From Caballeronia fortuita (GTDB lineage Bacteria > Pseudomonadota > Gammaproteobacteria > Burkholderiales > Burkholderiaceae): 64,000 nt of DNA. Within the stretch, counting starts at the first letter, position 1. Every line of letters begins with the position of its first letter. The notes beneath the pieces were generated by a model. The model was not told where the DNA came from, did no database searches, and saw only the letters and a program-made list of their open reading frames with translations. The DNA lies in contig NZ_FCNX02000005.1 in the NCBI RefSeq assembly GCF_001544835.2, forward strand, positions 62,001 through 126,000, given 5' to 3'. This document shows, one piece after another, positions 56,254-64,000 of the stretch. Position numbers and translations under genes: made by a program.

Positions 56254-57213
56254 ATGCAGCGCGGTGTGATGTACGGAATGACGGCAGGAGCGATCTGGGG
56301 TTTCATCTTTCTCGCGCCACGGCTCTTGCCGGATTTTTCGCCGCTGACGCTCTCGGTCGGACGCTATCTGATGTACGGCGCGGTGTCGCTGGCGGTTGCG
56401 CTGCCGATCGCCCGGCGTCTCGCGGCCAAGCTCACGCGCGCCGATCTCATCGCACTCGTGAAGCTCGCTTTAGTGGGCAACCTGCTCTACTACATGCTGC
56501 TCGCGAGCGCGGTGCAGCTCGTGGGCGTCGCGCCATCGTCGCTGATCGTCGGCATTCTGCCCGTGACCGTCACGCTCGCCGGCCGGCGCGATCACGGCGC
56601 GGTCGATCTCAGACGGCTCGTCGGGCCGCTCGTGCTGGTGCTCGCCGGCATCGCATGCATCAATCTCGATGTGTTCAGCGACGCCCATCACACGGCGAGC
56701 GTCCTCACGCGCCTGGCCGGGCTTGGGTGTGCGCTTGGCGCGCTCGCGTCGTGGACGTGGTACGCGGTCGTGAACGCACGTTATCTGCAATCGAATCGCC
56801 ATTTCGACGGCAACGAGTGGTCAGTGCTGTGGGGCATCGTGACGGGGCTGCTCGGCGTCGCGCTCGGCGCGATCGTGTGGATGCTGCCCTCGGGCACCGT
56901 TCAGGCGAGCGTGCCGGCCTCGCGCTGGCACGTGTTCTGGATAGTCTGTTTCGCGCTGGCGACGGGCGGCTCGTGGCTCGGCAACATGCTGTGGAACGCG
57001 GCGGCCAAACGCCTGCCGCTCACGCTGTCGGGCCAGATGATCGTGTTCGAGACGCTCTTCGCGCTGCTCTACGCCTTCGTCTACGATGGCCGCTGGCCGC
57101 GCACGCCCGAAGTGCTCGCGATCGTGCTGCTGCTCGTCGGCGTGATCTGGTCGGTCAGGCAGCACACGCTCGCGCCCGCCTCCGCCGTGGCGAAGGAAGC
57201 GCCCGCGCATTGA
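56254..57213 (+). CDS. EamA/DMT-superfamily transporter
   Basis: 319 residues from the ATG at 56254; upstream frame has no homology-like content. About ten membrane helices are visible in two EamA repeats: repeat one from MTAGAIWGFIFLAPRLLPDF, repeat two from LGCALGALASWTWYAVVNAR. DMT family members export amino acids or metabolites, but nothing in the sequence fixes the substrate. It is convergent with rnfH, with 7 bp between the stops. Confidence 0.88.
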   Translation: MQRGVMYGMTAGAIWGFIFLAPRLLPDFSPLTLSVGRYLMYGAVSLAVALPIARRLAAKLTRADLIALVKLALVGNLLYYMLLASAVQLVGVAPSSLIVGILPVTVTLAGRRDHGAVDLRRLVGPLVLVLAGIACINLDVFSDAHHTASVLTRLAGLGCALGALASWTWYAVVNARYLQSNRHFDGNEWSVLWGIVTGLLGVALGAIVWMLPSGTVQASVPASRWHVFWIVCFALATGGSWLGNMLWNAAAKRLPLTLSGQMIVFETLFALLYAFVYDGRWPRTPEVLAIVLLLVGVIWSVRQHTLAPASAVAKEAPAH

Positions 57214-57220
57214 ACGCGCT

Positions 57221-57544
57221 TCAACGCGAATCCTTCGACTGCCACTTGCGCCCTTCGATGGAACCCGCCTTGCGCGCCTTGTCGACCCGGCGTTGACGCG
57301 CGGCCTTCGGATCCACCTTTAGCGGCCGATAAATCTCAACGCGGTCGAGATCGGCGAGCGCCGCGTCGAGCGGCTTCAGCTTGCCGAACACGCCGACCTT
57401 CTGCGTCGCCAGATCGATGCCCCCGTACGCACGCAGCACGCCGCTCGCTTCGATCGCATCTCGCACCGTCGCGCCTTCGGGCAGATCGACGCGCTCGAGA
57501 AACGCGCCATCCTGCAGGCCGTAGCAAACATCGATACGCATCAT
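57221..57544 (-). CDS. rnfH: RnfH family protein (UPF0125)
   Basis: 107 residues with a ubiquitin-like fold: IDVCYGLQDGAFLERVDLPE, VRDAIEASGVL, KVGVFGKLKPLDAALADLDR, VEIYRPLKVDPKAARQRRVD. The last segment is the family signature. Its ATG overlaps the ratA stop. It is also called RatB. Its function remains unclear; the gene order smpB / ratA-rnfH is widely conserved. Confidence 0.93.
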   Translation of the reverse strand: MMRIDVCYGLQDGAFLERVDLPEGATVRDAIEASGVLRAYGGIDLATQKVGVFGKLKPLDAALADLDRVEIYRPLKVDPKAARQRRVDKARKAGSIEGRKWQSKDSR

Positions 57545-57978
57545 GGCTTGCCGTAGCGCTGATCCGCGCGCTTCACGAAGGAATCGACGAACGTGTTGGC
57601 GATATGGCTGAACACCGGCCCGATGAGCTTCTCGAGAATCACGTTCGAGAACTCGTAGTGCAACGCGAATTCGATCTTGCACGCGTCCGCGCGCAGCGGC
57701 GTAAAGTGCCAGTAGCCGGTGAACTTCTTGAAAGGGCCGCTCAAGAACTCCATATCGATATTGGTCGGACGCTTCTGGGTGTTGCGCGTCGCGAAATGCT
57801 GCTTGATGCCCTTGAAGCTGATGTCGATCTTCGCTTCCATACCGTTCTCGTCCTGGCGGCCGATTTCGACGCCGCCGCACCAGGGCAGGAAATTGGGGTA
57901 ATCGGCGACATCGGTGACGAGGTCGAACATTTCTTCCGCTGAATGGCGGATCAATACGGTTTTCTGGACGTCTGCCAT
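57541..57978 (-). CDS. ratA: RatA / COQ10-like START-domain protein
   Basis: 145 residues from the ATG at 57978; the frame is open 11 codons further. The SRPBCC fold is clear: VQKTVLIRHSAEEMFDLVTD, VADYPNFLPWCGGVEIG, MEFLSGPFKKFTGYWHFTPL, and the C-terminal HIANTFVDSFVKRADQRYG helix. Homologues are described both as the 50S-binding RatA 'toxin' and as ubiquinone-binding COQ10-like chaperones. The second role fits a gene kept in most proteobacteria. Confidence 0.93.
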   Translation of the reverse strand: MADVQKTVLIRHSAEEMFDLVTDVADYPNFLPWCGGVEIGRQDENGMEAKIDISFKGIKQHFATRNTQKRPTNIDMEFLSGPFKKFTGYWHFTPLRADACKIEFALHYEFSNVILEKLIGPVFSHIANTFVDSFVKRADQRYGKP

Positions 57979-58097
57979 ATAGGGCGCAGCGGTAGCTGAA
58001 TTGGGCGGCAACGCGCAAGAGAACGAGGCATCGGTTCGAACACATGCCGGCGCGCTGCTAAAATCAGGATTTTAAACGAGTTGGGCGCTTTCCATTC

Positions 58098-58547
58098 ATG
58101 AGCATCATCGACAACAGAAAAGCCTTCTTCGATTACTTCGTCGAAGAGCGCTACGAGGCCGGTCTCGTGCTCGAAGGCTGGGAAGTCAAGGCGTTGCGCG
58201 CGGGCCGCGCACAGATCAAGGAAGGCTATGTCGTCATCAAGAACGGCGAGCTTTTTCTGATCGGCACGCACATCAGCCCGCTGCCCGAGGCATCGAAGTT
58301 CGCCAATCTCGATCCGGTGCGCACGCGCAAGCTGCTTTTGCATCGCGAACAGATCGACAAGCTCATCGGCAAGGTCGAGCAACGCGGGCATACGCTCGTG
58401 CCGCTCAACTTCCACTACAAGGACGGCCGCGTGAAGTGTGAAATCGGTCTGGCGAAGGGCAAGAAGCTGCACGACAAGCGCGAGACCGAAAAGAAGCGCG
58501 ACTGGGAACGCGAACGCGGGCGCCTGATGCGCTCGGCTTCGCGCTAA
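58098..58547 (+). CDS. smpB: SsrA-binding protein SmpB
   Basis: 149 residues: [40 protein letters not shown], then [24 protein letters not shown] [40 protein letters not shown]. The basic C-terminal tail that enters the mRNA channel is present. It binds tmRNA for ribosome rescue. The ssrA gene itself is not in the window. It is divergent from ratA. Confidence 0.97.
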   Translation: MSIIDNRKAFFDYFVEERYEAGLVLEGWEVKALRAGRAQIKEGYVVIKNGELFLIGTHISPLPEASKFANLDPVRTRKLLLHREQIDKLIGKVEQRGHTLVPLNFHYKDGRVKCEIGLAKGKKLHDKRETEKKRDWERERGRLMRSASR

Positions 58548-58598
58548 GCGATCAAACGAATCGGGGCGCTTCTCAGCGCCCCGATTGCTTTTACCGCG

Positions 58599-59525
58599 TC
58601 AACTCTTCCTGATGACGCCGCCGCCCTCGCCCTTCACGATGGAAAGCGCCGACGCGATCATCGTGCTCATATCGGACATGTTGCCTGGCACGATCAGCGT
58701 GTTGCCTGTCTTCGCGATATTGCCGAACGCGCCGACATATTGCTCCGCGACTTTCAGGTTGACCGCTTCCATGCCGCCCGCCGTCTGGATCGCCGTGCCG
58801 ATCTTCTGAATGGCCTGCGCATTCGCCTCCGCCACCGCGAGAATGGCCGAAGCCTCGCCCTGCGCCTGATTGATCGCCGCCTGCCGTTCGCCCTCGGACT
58901 TCTGGATCGCGGCCTCGCGCGCGCCCGATGCCAGATTGATCTGCTCCTGCTTGCGCCCTTCCGACGCCGCGATCAACGCACGCTTCTCGCGCTCGGCGGT
59001 GATCTGCGCCTGCATCGCGTGAAGGATTTCCTTCGGCGGGGTGAGATCCTTGATCTCGTAGCGCAGCACTTTCACGCCCCAGTTCGACGCGGCTTCGTCG
59101 AGTGCGTTCACGATGCTCTGGTTGATGAAGTCGCGTTCCTCGAAGGTCTTGTCGAGTTCCAGCTTGCCGATGACAGAACGCAGCGTCGTCTGCGACAACT
59201 GCGTGATCGCGAACACGAAGTTGCTCGATCCATACGAGGCCTTCATCGCGTCGGTGACCTGGAAGTACAGCACGCCGTCGACCTGCAGCTGCGTGTTGTC
59301 GCGCGTGATACAGACCTGGCTCGGCACTTCGAGCGGAATTTCCTTGAGTATGTGCTTGTAGGCGATGCGGTCGATGAACGGCAGCACGATGTTCAGGCCC
59401 GGCGTGAGCGTCGCGTGATAGCGGCCGAGCCGCTCCAGCACCCAGGCATGCTGTTGAGGAACGATCTTGACCGTGTTCACCACGATCACGATCGCGATAA
59501 CGAGCACGATTAGCGCGAAGTACAT
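58599..59525 (-). CDS. SPFH/Band-7 membrane protein (stomatin/QmcA-like)
   Basis: 308 residues. One N-terminal membrane helix (FALIVLVIAIVIVVNTVKIV) is followed by the SPFH domain (VPQQHAWVLERLGRYHATLT; DGVLYFQVTDAMKASYG; LRSVIGKLELDKTFEERDFI) and a long Ala/Glu/Gln coiled coil (EGERQAAINQAQGEASAILA). AGGAG lies upstream. It follows the NfeD gene by 19 bp, and NfeD and SPFH proteins are a common membrane-microdomain pair. Confidence 0.93.
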   Translation of the reverse strand: MYFALIVLVIAIVIVVNTVKIVPQQHAWVLERLGRYHATLTPGLNIVLPFIDRIAYKHILKEIPLEVPSQVCITRDNTQLQVDGVLYFQVTDAMKASYGSSNFVFAITQLSQTTLRSVIGKLELDKTFEERDFINQSIVNALDEAASNWGVKVLRYEIKDLTPPKEILHAMQAQITAEREKRALIAASEGRKQEQINLASGAREAAIQKSEGERQAAINQAQGEASAILAVAEANAQAIQKIGTAIQTAGGMEAVNLKVAEQYVGAFGNIAKTGNTLIVPGNMSDMSTMIASALSIVKGEGGGVIRKS

Positions 59526-59544
59526 TGTTTTTCTCCTTGTGAAG

Positions 59545-59979
59545 CTAGCGTTTGGCCGCGACGATGAGCCGGTTGCCGTCCAGCGCCGTGATGCGGTAAA
59601 AGCGCGCGCCTTCGGTCTCCCCCGGCGCGAGTTCCACGTCCCATTGCGCGCCCCGGTACATGGCCCGCGCGCGGCCGTCGCGCCACTGATCGACTTCCAG
59701 CGTCGCGCCGATATCGAGATTCACCGCCGCATCGCGCGATGCGTCGTTGCGTTGCTTCCAGTTGCCGAAGCGCGAACGCCGCAACACTGCTACCGCGATC
59801 AGCGCGATCACCGCCGCCGCGCCCATCTGCACATGCGGCAAGGCGCCGATCACGTAGGCGATGCCGCCCGCGATCATGCCGAGCGCGATCATGAGCAGGT
59901 AGAACGTGCCGGTAAACAACTCCGCCACGATCAGCGCCCCCGCTGCGAACCACCAGAACAGCCCGCCGGTTTCCATCAT
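59545..59979 (-). CDS. NfeD-family membrane protein
   Basis: 144 residues. Three membrane helices (GLFWWFAAGALIVAELFTGT; FYLLMIALGMIAGGIAYVIG; MGAAAVIALIAVAVLRRSRF) precede a small OB-fold domain (LDIGATLEVDQWRDGRARAM; YRGAQWDVELAPGE). It is the short NfeD form without a ClpP-like protease domain. It is the first gene of a two-gene operon with the SPFH gene. Confidence 0.92.
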   Translation of the reverse strand: MMETGGLFWWFAAGALIVAELFTGTFYLLMIALGMIAGGIAYVIGALPHVQMGAAAVIALIAVAVLRRSRFGNWKQRNDASRDAAVNLDIGATLEVDQWRDGRARAMYRGAQWDVELAPGETEGARFYRITALDGNRLIVAAKR

Positions 59980-59992
59980 CCGTCTCCAAACG

Positions 59993-60024
59993 AAAACACC
60001 CCGGAAAAGTCCGGGGTGTTTTTT
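59993..60024. terminator. Rho-independent terminator (bidirectional)
   Basis: AAAACACCCCGG-AAAAGT-CCGGGGTGTTTT is a perfect 12-bp stem. It lies 50 bp past the ppsA stop on the minus strand, where TTTT follows, and has a longer T run on the plus strand. Confidence 0.9.
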
Positions 60025-60073
60025 ATATCATGCTGCACCAATCCGAAAGCAAGCGGAAAGGTGCGCGGTCAAC

Positions 60074-62491
60074 CTATTTTGACAACGTCTTCGCGAGCTG
60101 CTGCCACGTGTCGATGATCGTGTCCGGATTCAGCGACATCGATTCGATGCCAAGCTCCGCCAGCCACACGGCGAGGTCCGGATGATCCGACGGACCCTGT
60201 CCGCAGATGCCGACGTATTTGTTGAGGCGCAGACACGTTTCGATCGCGCGCTTCAGCATGAACTGCACGGCTTCGTCGCGCTCGTCGAAATCGGCGGCGA
60301 GCAGTTCCATGCCGGAGTCGCGGTCGAGGCCGAGCGTCAACTGCGTCAGATCGTTCGAACCGATCGAGAAGCCGTCGAAGCGCTCCAGGAACTGCTCGGC
60401 GAGAATCGCGTTGGACGGCACTTCGCACATCATCACGAGCTTGAGGTCGTTCTTGCCGCGCTCGAGACCGAACTTCTTCAGCAGTTCGACCACGCGATCC
60501 GCCTGCTTGAGGGTACGCACGAACGGCACCATGATCTGCACGTTGTCCAGACCCATTTCCTCGCGCACCTTCTTCAGCGCAACGCATTCCATGTGGAACG
60601 CTTCGGCAAAGTCTTCCGCGATGTAACGCGACGCGCCGCGGAAACCGAGCATCGGATTCTCTTCATCCGGCTCGTAACGCGAACCGCCGATGAGCTTCTT
60701 GTACTCGTTCGACTTGAAGTCCGACAGACGCACGATGACGGGCTTCGGATAGAACGCCGCCGCGATCGTGGCGATGCCTTCGGTCAGCTTGTCGACATAG
60801 AACGCACGCGGCGAAGCGTGACCGCGCGCGACGGACTCGACCGCCTTTTTCAAGTCGGCGTCGACGTTCGGGTACTCCAGAATCGCCTTCGGATGCACGC
60901 CGATGTTGTTGTTGATGATGAATTCGAGGCGCGCGAGACCCACGCCCGCATTCGGCAACTGCGCGAAGTCGAACGCGAGTTGCGGATTGCCGACGTTCAT
61001 CATGATCTTGACCGGAATCTTCGGCAGCTCGCCGCGCTGGACTTCGGTCACTTCGGTTTCGAGCAGGCCGTCGTAGATCTTGCCTTCGTCGCCTTCCGCG
61101 CACGACACCGTGACGAGCGCGCCGTCCTTCAGGATGTCCGTTGCGTCGCCGCAGCCGACGACCGCCGGCACGCCCAGCTCACGCGCGATGATCGCCGCGT
61201 GACAGGTACGGCCGCCGCGATTCGTCACGATGGCCGATGCGCGCTTCATCACCGGCTCCCAGTTCGGATCGGTCATGTCGGCGACGAGCACGTCGCCCGG
61301 CTGCACGCGTTCCATCTCCGACGGATCGTGAATCACGCGCACCGGACCCGCGCCGATCTTCTGGCCGATCGCGCGGCCGGTCGCCAGCACGTTCGACTGC
61401 CCCTTCAGCTTGAAGCGCATCTCGGCCTTGCCCGACGCCTGGCTCTTCACCGTTTCCGGACGCGCCTGGAGAATGAAGATCTTGCCGTCGCGGCCGTCCT
61501 TGCCCCACTCGATGTCCATCGGACGCTGATAGTGCTTCTCGATGATGACCGCGTACTTCGCAAGCGTGATGACGTCTTCGTCGGTGATCGAGAAGCGGTT
61601 GCGCTGCTCGTGCGGCACGTCGACGGTCTTCACGCGGCCCGGTTCGCCCGGCTTCGTGAACTCCATCTTGACGAGCTTCGAGCCGATGGAACGCCGGATG
61701 ATCGGATACTTGCCCTGTTCGAGCGTGGTCTTGAAGACGTGAAACTCGTCCGGATTCACCGCGCCCTGCACGACGGTTTCACCGAGACCGTAGCTCGACG
61801 TGATGAACACGGTTTCCTTGAAGCCCGATTCCGTGTCGATGGTGAACATGACGCCCGCCGCGCCGACGTCCGAGCGCACCATGCGCTGCACGCCCGCCGA
61901 CAGCGCCACTTCCGCATGCGTGAAGCCCTTGTGGACGCGATAGGAAATGGCGCGGTCGTTGTAGAGCGACGCGAACACGTGCTTCATGCGATCGAGCACG
62001 TCTTCGATGCCGACCACGTTCAGATAGCTTTCCTGCTGACCCGCGAACGATGCGTCGGGCAAGTCCTCGGCGGTCGCGGACGAGCGCACGGCGAAGGAAA
62101 GCTCTTCCGGCGAGCTGGCCTGGAGAACGTCGAAACCGCGGCGGATTTCGTCTTCGAGACGCGGCTGCAGCGGCGCGTCGACGATCCACTGACGGATTTC
62201 CTTGCCGCACTCGGCGAGCGCCTTCACGTCGTCCACGTCGAGCGACTCGAGACGTTTGGCGATGCGATCCGTCAGGTTGTTGTGATGGAGGAAGTCGCGA
62301 AATGCGAGCGCAGTCGTGGCGAAGCCCGTCGGCACACGAACGCCGGCTTCGGAAAGCTGGCTGATCATTTCGCCGAGCGAGGCATTCTTGCCGCCGACGA
62401 TTTCCACGTCGGTCATTCGCAACTGCTCGAATGGAACTACATACGCCTGATCCTTTGCGACATCTTTCGCAACATTGACTGCGTTAGTCAT
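60074..62491 (-). CDS. ppsA: Phosphoenolpyruvate synthase
   Basis: 805 residues. An N-terminal ATP-grasp domain ([40 protein letters not shown]) is followed by the phosphohistidine domain with H431 ([20 protein letters not shown]) and the C-terminal PEP-binding barrel ([40 protein letters not shown]). It converts pyruvate, ATP and water to PEP, AMP and phosphate for gluconeogenesis. An AGGGG site lies upstream. The divergent gene encodes the bifunctional kinase/phosphorylase that regulates it. Confidence 0.98.
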   Translation of the reverse strand: MTNAVNVAKDVAKDQAYVVPFEQLRMTDVEIVGGKNASLGEMISQLSEAGVRVPTGFATTALAFRDFLHHNNLTDRIAKRLESLDVDDVKALAECGKEIRQWIVDAPLQPRLEDEIRRGFDVLQASSPEELSFAVRSSATAEDLPDASFAGQQESYLNVVGIEDVLDRMKHVFASLYNDRAISYRVHKGFTHAEVALSAGVQRMVRSDVGAAGVMFTIDTESGFKETVFITSSYGLGETVVQGAVNPDEFHVFKTTLEQGKYPIIRRSIGSKLVKMEFTKPGEPGRVKTVDVPHEQRNRFSITDEDVITLAKYAVIIEKHYQRPMDIEWGKDGRDGKIFILQARPETVKSQASGKAEMRFKLKGQSNVLATGRAIGQKIGAGPVRVIHDPSEMERVQPGDVLVADMTDPNWEPVMKRASAIVTNRGGRTCHAAIIARELGVPAVVGCGDATDILKDGALVTVSCAEGDEGKIYDGLLETEVTEVQRGELPKIPVKIMMNVGNPQLAFDFAQLPNAGVGLARLEFIINNNIGVHPKAILEYPNVDADLKKAVESVARGHASPRAFYVDKLTEGIATIAAAFYPKPVIVRLSDFKSNEYKKLIGGSRYEPDEENPMLGFRGASRYIAEDFAEAFHMECVALKKVREEMGLDNVQIMVPFVRTLKQADRVVELLKKFGLERGKNDLKLVMMCEVPSNAILAEQFLERFDGFSIGSNDLTQLTLGLDRDSGMELLAADFDERDEAVQFMLKRAIETCLRLNKYVGICGQGPSDHPDLAVWLAELGIESMSLNPDTIIDTWQQLAKTLSK

Positions 62492-62994
62492 ACAAGCCCC
62501 TAAGGTGGATGGAATTCACGATCGCACGAGTGGGCTCATATGCGGGAGCGCTCATTGGAAGCGCCGCCGCATCTCGTACAACCTGTTTGATAAACGATCG
62601 GGGAAGAAACGCCTGCGAGAACCGAGGCGCGTTCAAAAAGAAGCGGGGAAACGTCCGAATCTGCTCGAAAACGTGGATTTACCCAACGAAAAGCCACGAA
62701 ACGACCGCGATTTGACGAAAATCCGAATCAATTTGTCCGCAATTGCTTATCGAACAGGTTGCCGCTATTCTACCTTGCCGCATTTCATAATTGGTTCGAC
62801 CGGGTAGTCGTTCCACGGCAAAATCGAGGTCTTTCGCGCCTGATCGTGGGTCTGCCCACACCCGGGCGGCGAAGCCGCTGCCTGTCAGCGGTCAGCTACC
62901 TTAACACAGGTTTTTCCGGCGTCCGTGCTTTCAGGCTTCCCGCTGCTGGTCAGCTTTTGAGCCACCGCGCTCCAACACGTTCCCTCTTTTTGCG
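62492..62994. other. 503-bp divergent promoter region between ppsA and ppsR
   Basis: No credible gene. The sequence near 62690-62790 is AT-rich relative to its surroundings and is a likely promoter zone. CCACACCCGGGCGGCGAAGC and CTGTCAGCGGTCAGC stretches near 62855-62895 could form hairpins, but none is a clear terminator or riboswitch. Confidence 0.5.
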
Positions 62995-63813
62995 ATGCCG
63001 CCTTCCGTATTCATCGTTTCCGACGGGACCGGGATCACTGCCGAGACTTTCGCGCATTCGATCCTCGCCCAGTTCGATCAAAAGTTTCGGCTCGTGCGCG
63101 TGCCTTTCGTCGATTCGATCGACAAGGCGCTCGCGACCGTCGAGAAGATCAACGAGGTCGTTGAGCTCGACGGCCGCCGGCCCATCGTGTTCACGACACT
63201 CGTCGACAGCGCGTCGAACGAAGTCGTCAAAGGCTGCAACGCGCTCGTGCTCGACATGTTCCAGACCTTCATCGAGCCGCTCGAACACGAGCTTTCGCTG
63301 AAGTCGACGCATGCCATGGGCCGCGTCCATCAGAACGCCGATACCGAGGAATACAAGAATCGGATCGAGGCGATCAACTTCTCGCTTGCGCACGACGACG
63401 GCCAGTCCAACCGCAATCTCGCCGAAGCCGATGTCATTCTCGTCGGCGTGTCGCGCAGCGGCAAGACCCCAACGAGCCTTTATCTCGCGATGCAATATGG
63501 CGTCAAAGCGGCGAACTATCCGCTGATTCCCGAAGACTTCGAGCGCGGCAAGCTGCCCACGCCACTGCTCGAGCATCGGACGAAGATGTTCGGTTTGTCG
63601 ATCGATCCGCAGCGGCTTGCCGAGATCCGTAACGAGCGCCGTCCGGGCAGCAAGTACGCGGCGCTGGAGAATTGCCGTTACGAGATCAACGAAGCGGAAA
63701 TGATGATGAAGCGCGAAGGCATCAAGTGGCTCTCGTCGACGCACAAGTCGATCGAGGAAATCGCCACGACGATCCTGCAGGAAATCAAGCCGGAGCGGCC
63801 TTCCTACTATTGA
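62995..63813 (+). CDS. ppsR: PEP synthase regulatory protein (kinase/pyrophosphorylase, DUF299)
   Basis: 272 residues. The start [20 protein letters not shown] and the P-loop-like [11 protein letters not shown] (151-161) are the family signatures, followed by [20 protein letters not shown] and the helical C-terminus. It uses ADP to inactivate PpsA by phosphorylating a threonine beside the catalytic His, and phosphate to reactivate it. Divergence from ppsA is the usual arrangement. Confidence 0.96.
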   Translation: MPPSVFIVSDGTGITAETFAHSILAQFDQKFRLVRVPFVDSIDKALATVEKINEVVELDGRRPIVFTTLVDSASNEVVKGCNALVLDMFQTFIEPLEHELSLKSTHAMGRVHQNADTEEYKNRIEAINFSLAHDDGQSNRNLAEADVILVGVSRSGKTPTSLYLAMQYGVKAANYPLIPEDFERGKLPTPLLEHRTKMFGLSIDPQRLAEIRNERRPGSKYAALENCRYEINEAEMMMKREGIKWLSSTHKSIEEIATTILQEIKPERPSYY

Positions 63814-63819
63814 CCGAGG

Positions 63820-64000
63820 TCAGCGCTGCTGGCGGCACTGCTCGAAAAGACAGATCGCCGCCGCAGCCGCCACGTTGAGCGACTCCATGCCGCCCGGCTG
63901 CGGAATGGTCACGCGATGCGTCACGGCATCGCGCCAAATTTGCGACACCCCTGCCCCTTCGTTGCCGAAGACCCAAGCGAGCGCGCCTGACAGATCGCAG
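63820..64000 (-). CDS. SpoU/TrmH-family RNA methyltransferase (C-terminal end only)
   Basis: The last 60 codons before a TGA at 63820-63822 are in the window; the rest lies to the right. The two SpoU motifs are visible: WVFGNEGAGVS (motif 2) and IPQPGGMESLNVAAAAAI (motif 3), which form part of the knotted SAM-binding site. It would 2'-O-methylate a ribose in rRNA or tRNA; the exact target cannot be told. It is convergent with ppsR, 6 bp between the stops. Confidence 0.9.
   Translation of the reverse strand, partial: CDLSGALAWVFGNEGAGVSQIWRDAVTHRVTIPQPGGMESLNVAAAAAICLFEQCRQQR

Noticed and set aside
57221..57978. ratA-rnfH as a toxin-antitoxin pair
   Set aside because: Despite the RatA/RatB names, RnfH is not an established antitoxin and the pair is a conserved housekeeping neighbour of smpB.
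60182..62503. 773-codon plus-strand frame opposite ppsA
   Set aside because: Antisense shadow of an intact phosphoenolpyruvate synthase gene; no recognisable domain.

Overview
The window reads as chromosomal DNA of a high-GC betaproteobacterium of the Burkholderia / Paraburkholderia / Caballeronia group. That placement is inferred from the gene families and codon choice (strong G/C third positions), the smpB-ratA-rnfH and ppsR-ppsA neighbourhoods, and a 180-bp inverted repeat built on an ACTTTCTTTGC/GCAAAGAAAGT core that resembles dispersed repeats I recall from these genomes. I could not run any search.

Region 1 (1-11.8 kb) is an accessory island abutting the 3' end of an initiator tRNA-fMet gene. 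It carries a type VI secretion module. Leftward runs vgrG, then a 991-aa cell-wall-attacking cargo effector with an M23-like fold and a pesticin-type muramidase domain, then a signal-peptide-bearing LprI/DUF1311 lysozyme-inhibitor-like protein cut by the window edge and a good candidate for the immunity protein. Rightward run tssC, tssK, tssL, tssE and a PAAR tip gene. No tssB, hcp, tssM, tssF, tssG, tssA, clpV or tssJ is visible. Between the PAAR gene and the tRNA lie the remains of an IS256-type transposase and of a frameshifted serine recombinase.

Region 2 (11.8-25 kb) is mostly housekeeping and stress genes: a DUF2946-copC-PCu(A)C copper set, penicillin-binding protein 1A, a ribbon-helix-helix protein, a pspA homologue followed by a TPR membrane protein with a Gly/Asn/Asp-rich tail, glgX, a DUF2252 protein, mscL, a small unknown gene and a dodecin.

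Region 3 (25-43 kb) is a purine salvage and degradation block. A divergent LysR regulator faces a BMP-type ABC importer (ATPase, two permeases, binding protein). An 8-oxoguanine deaminase, uraH and puuD follow, then a leftward operon gntR / NCS1 permease / hydantoin-type racemase / puuE / uraD / alc / allA. Together puuD, uraH, uraD, puuE, alc and allA take urate through 5-hydroxyisourate, OHCU, allantoin and allantoate to ureidoglycolate and glyoxylate plus urea. Xanthine dehydrogenase is not in the window. A threonine aldolase gene sits inside the block.

Region 4 (43-64 kb) contains the overlapping operon DUF1992-tadA-ldcA, a complete ddpXABCDF-type D-Ala-D-Ala dipeptidase and importer operon, thpR, guaA, a membrane protein with a repeated DPxTG tail, guaB, an EamA transporter, the smpB / ratA-rnfH divergon, an NfeD-SPFH pair, ppsA with divergent ppsR, and the 3' end of a SpoU-family RNA methyltransferase gene.

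The item most likely to repay work is the vgrG / two-domain muramidase effector / LprI-like putative immunity trio in an island that holds only part of a T6SS apparatus.
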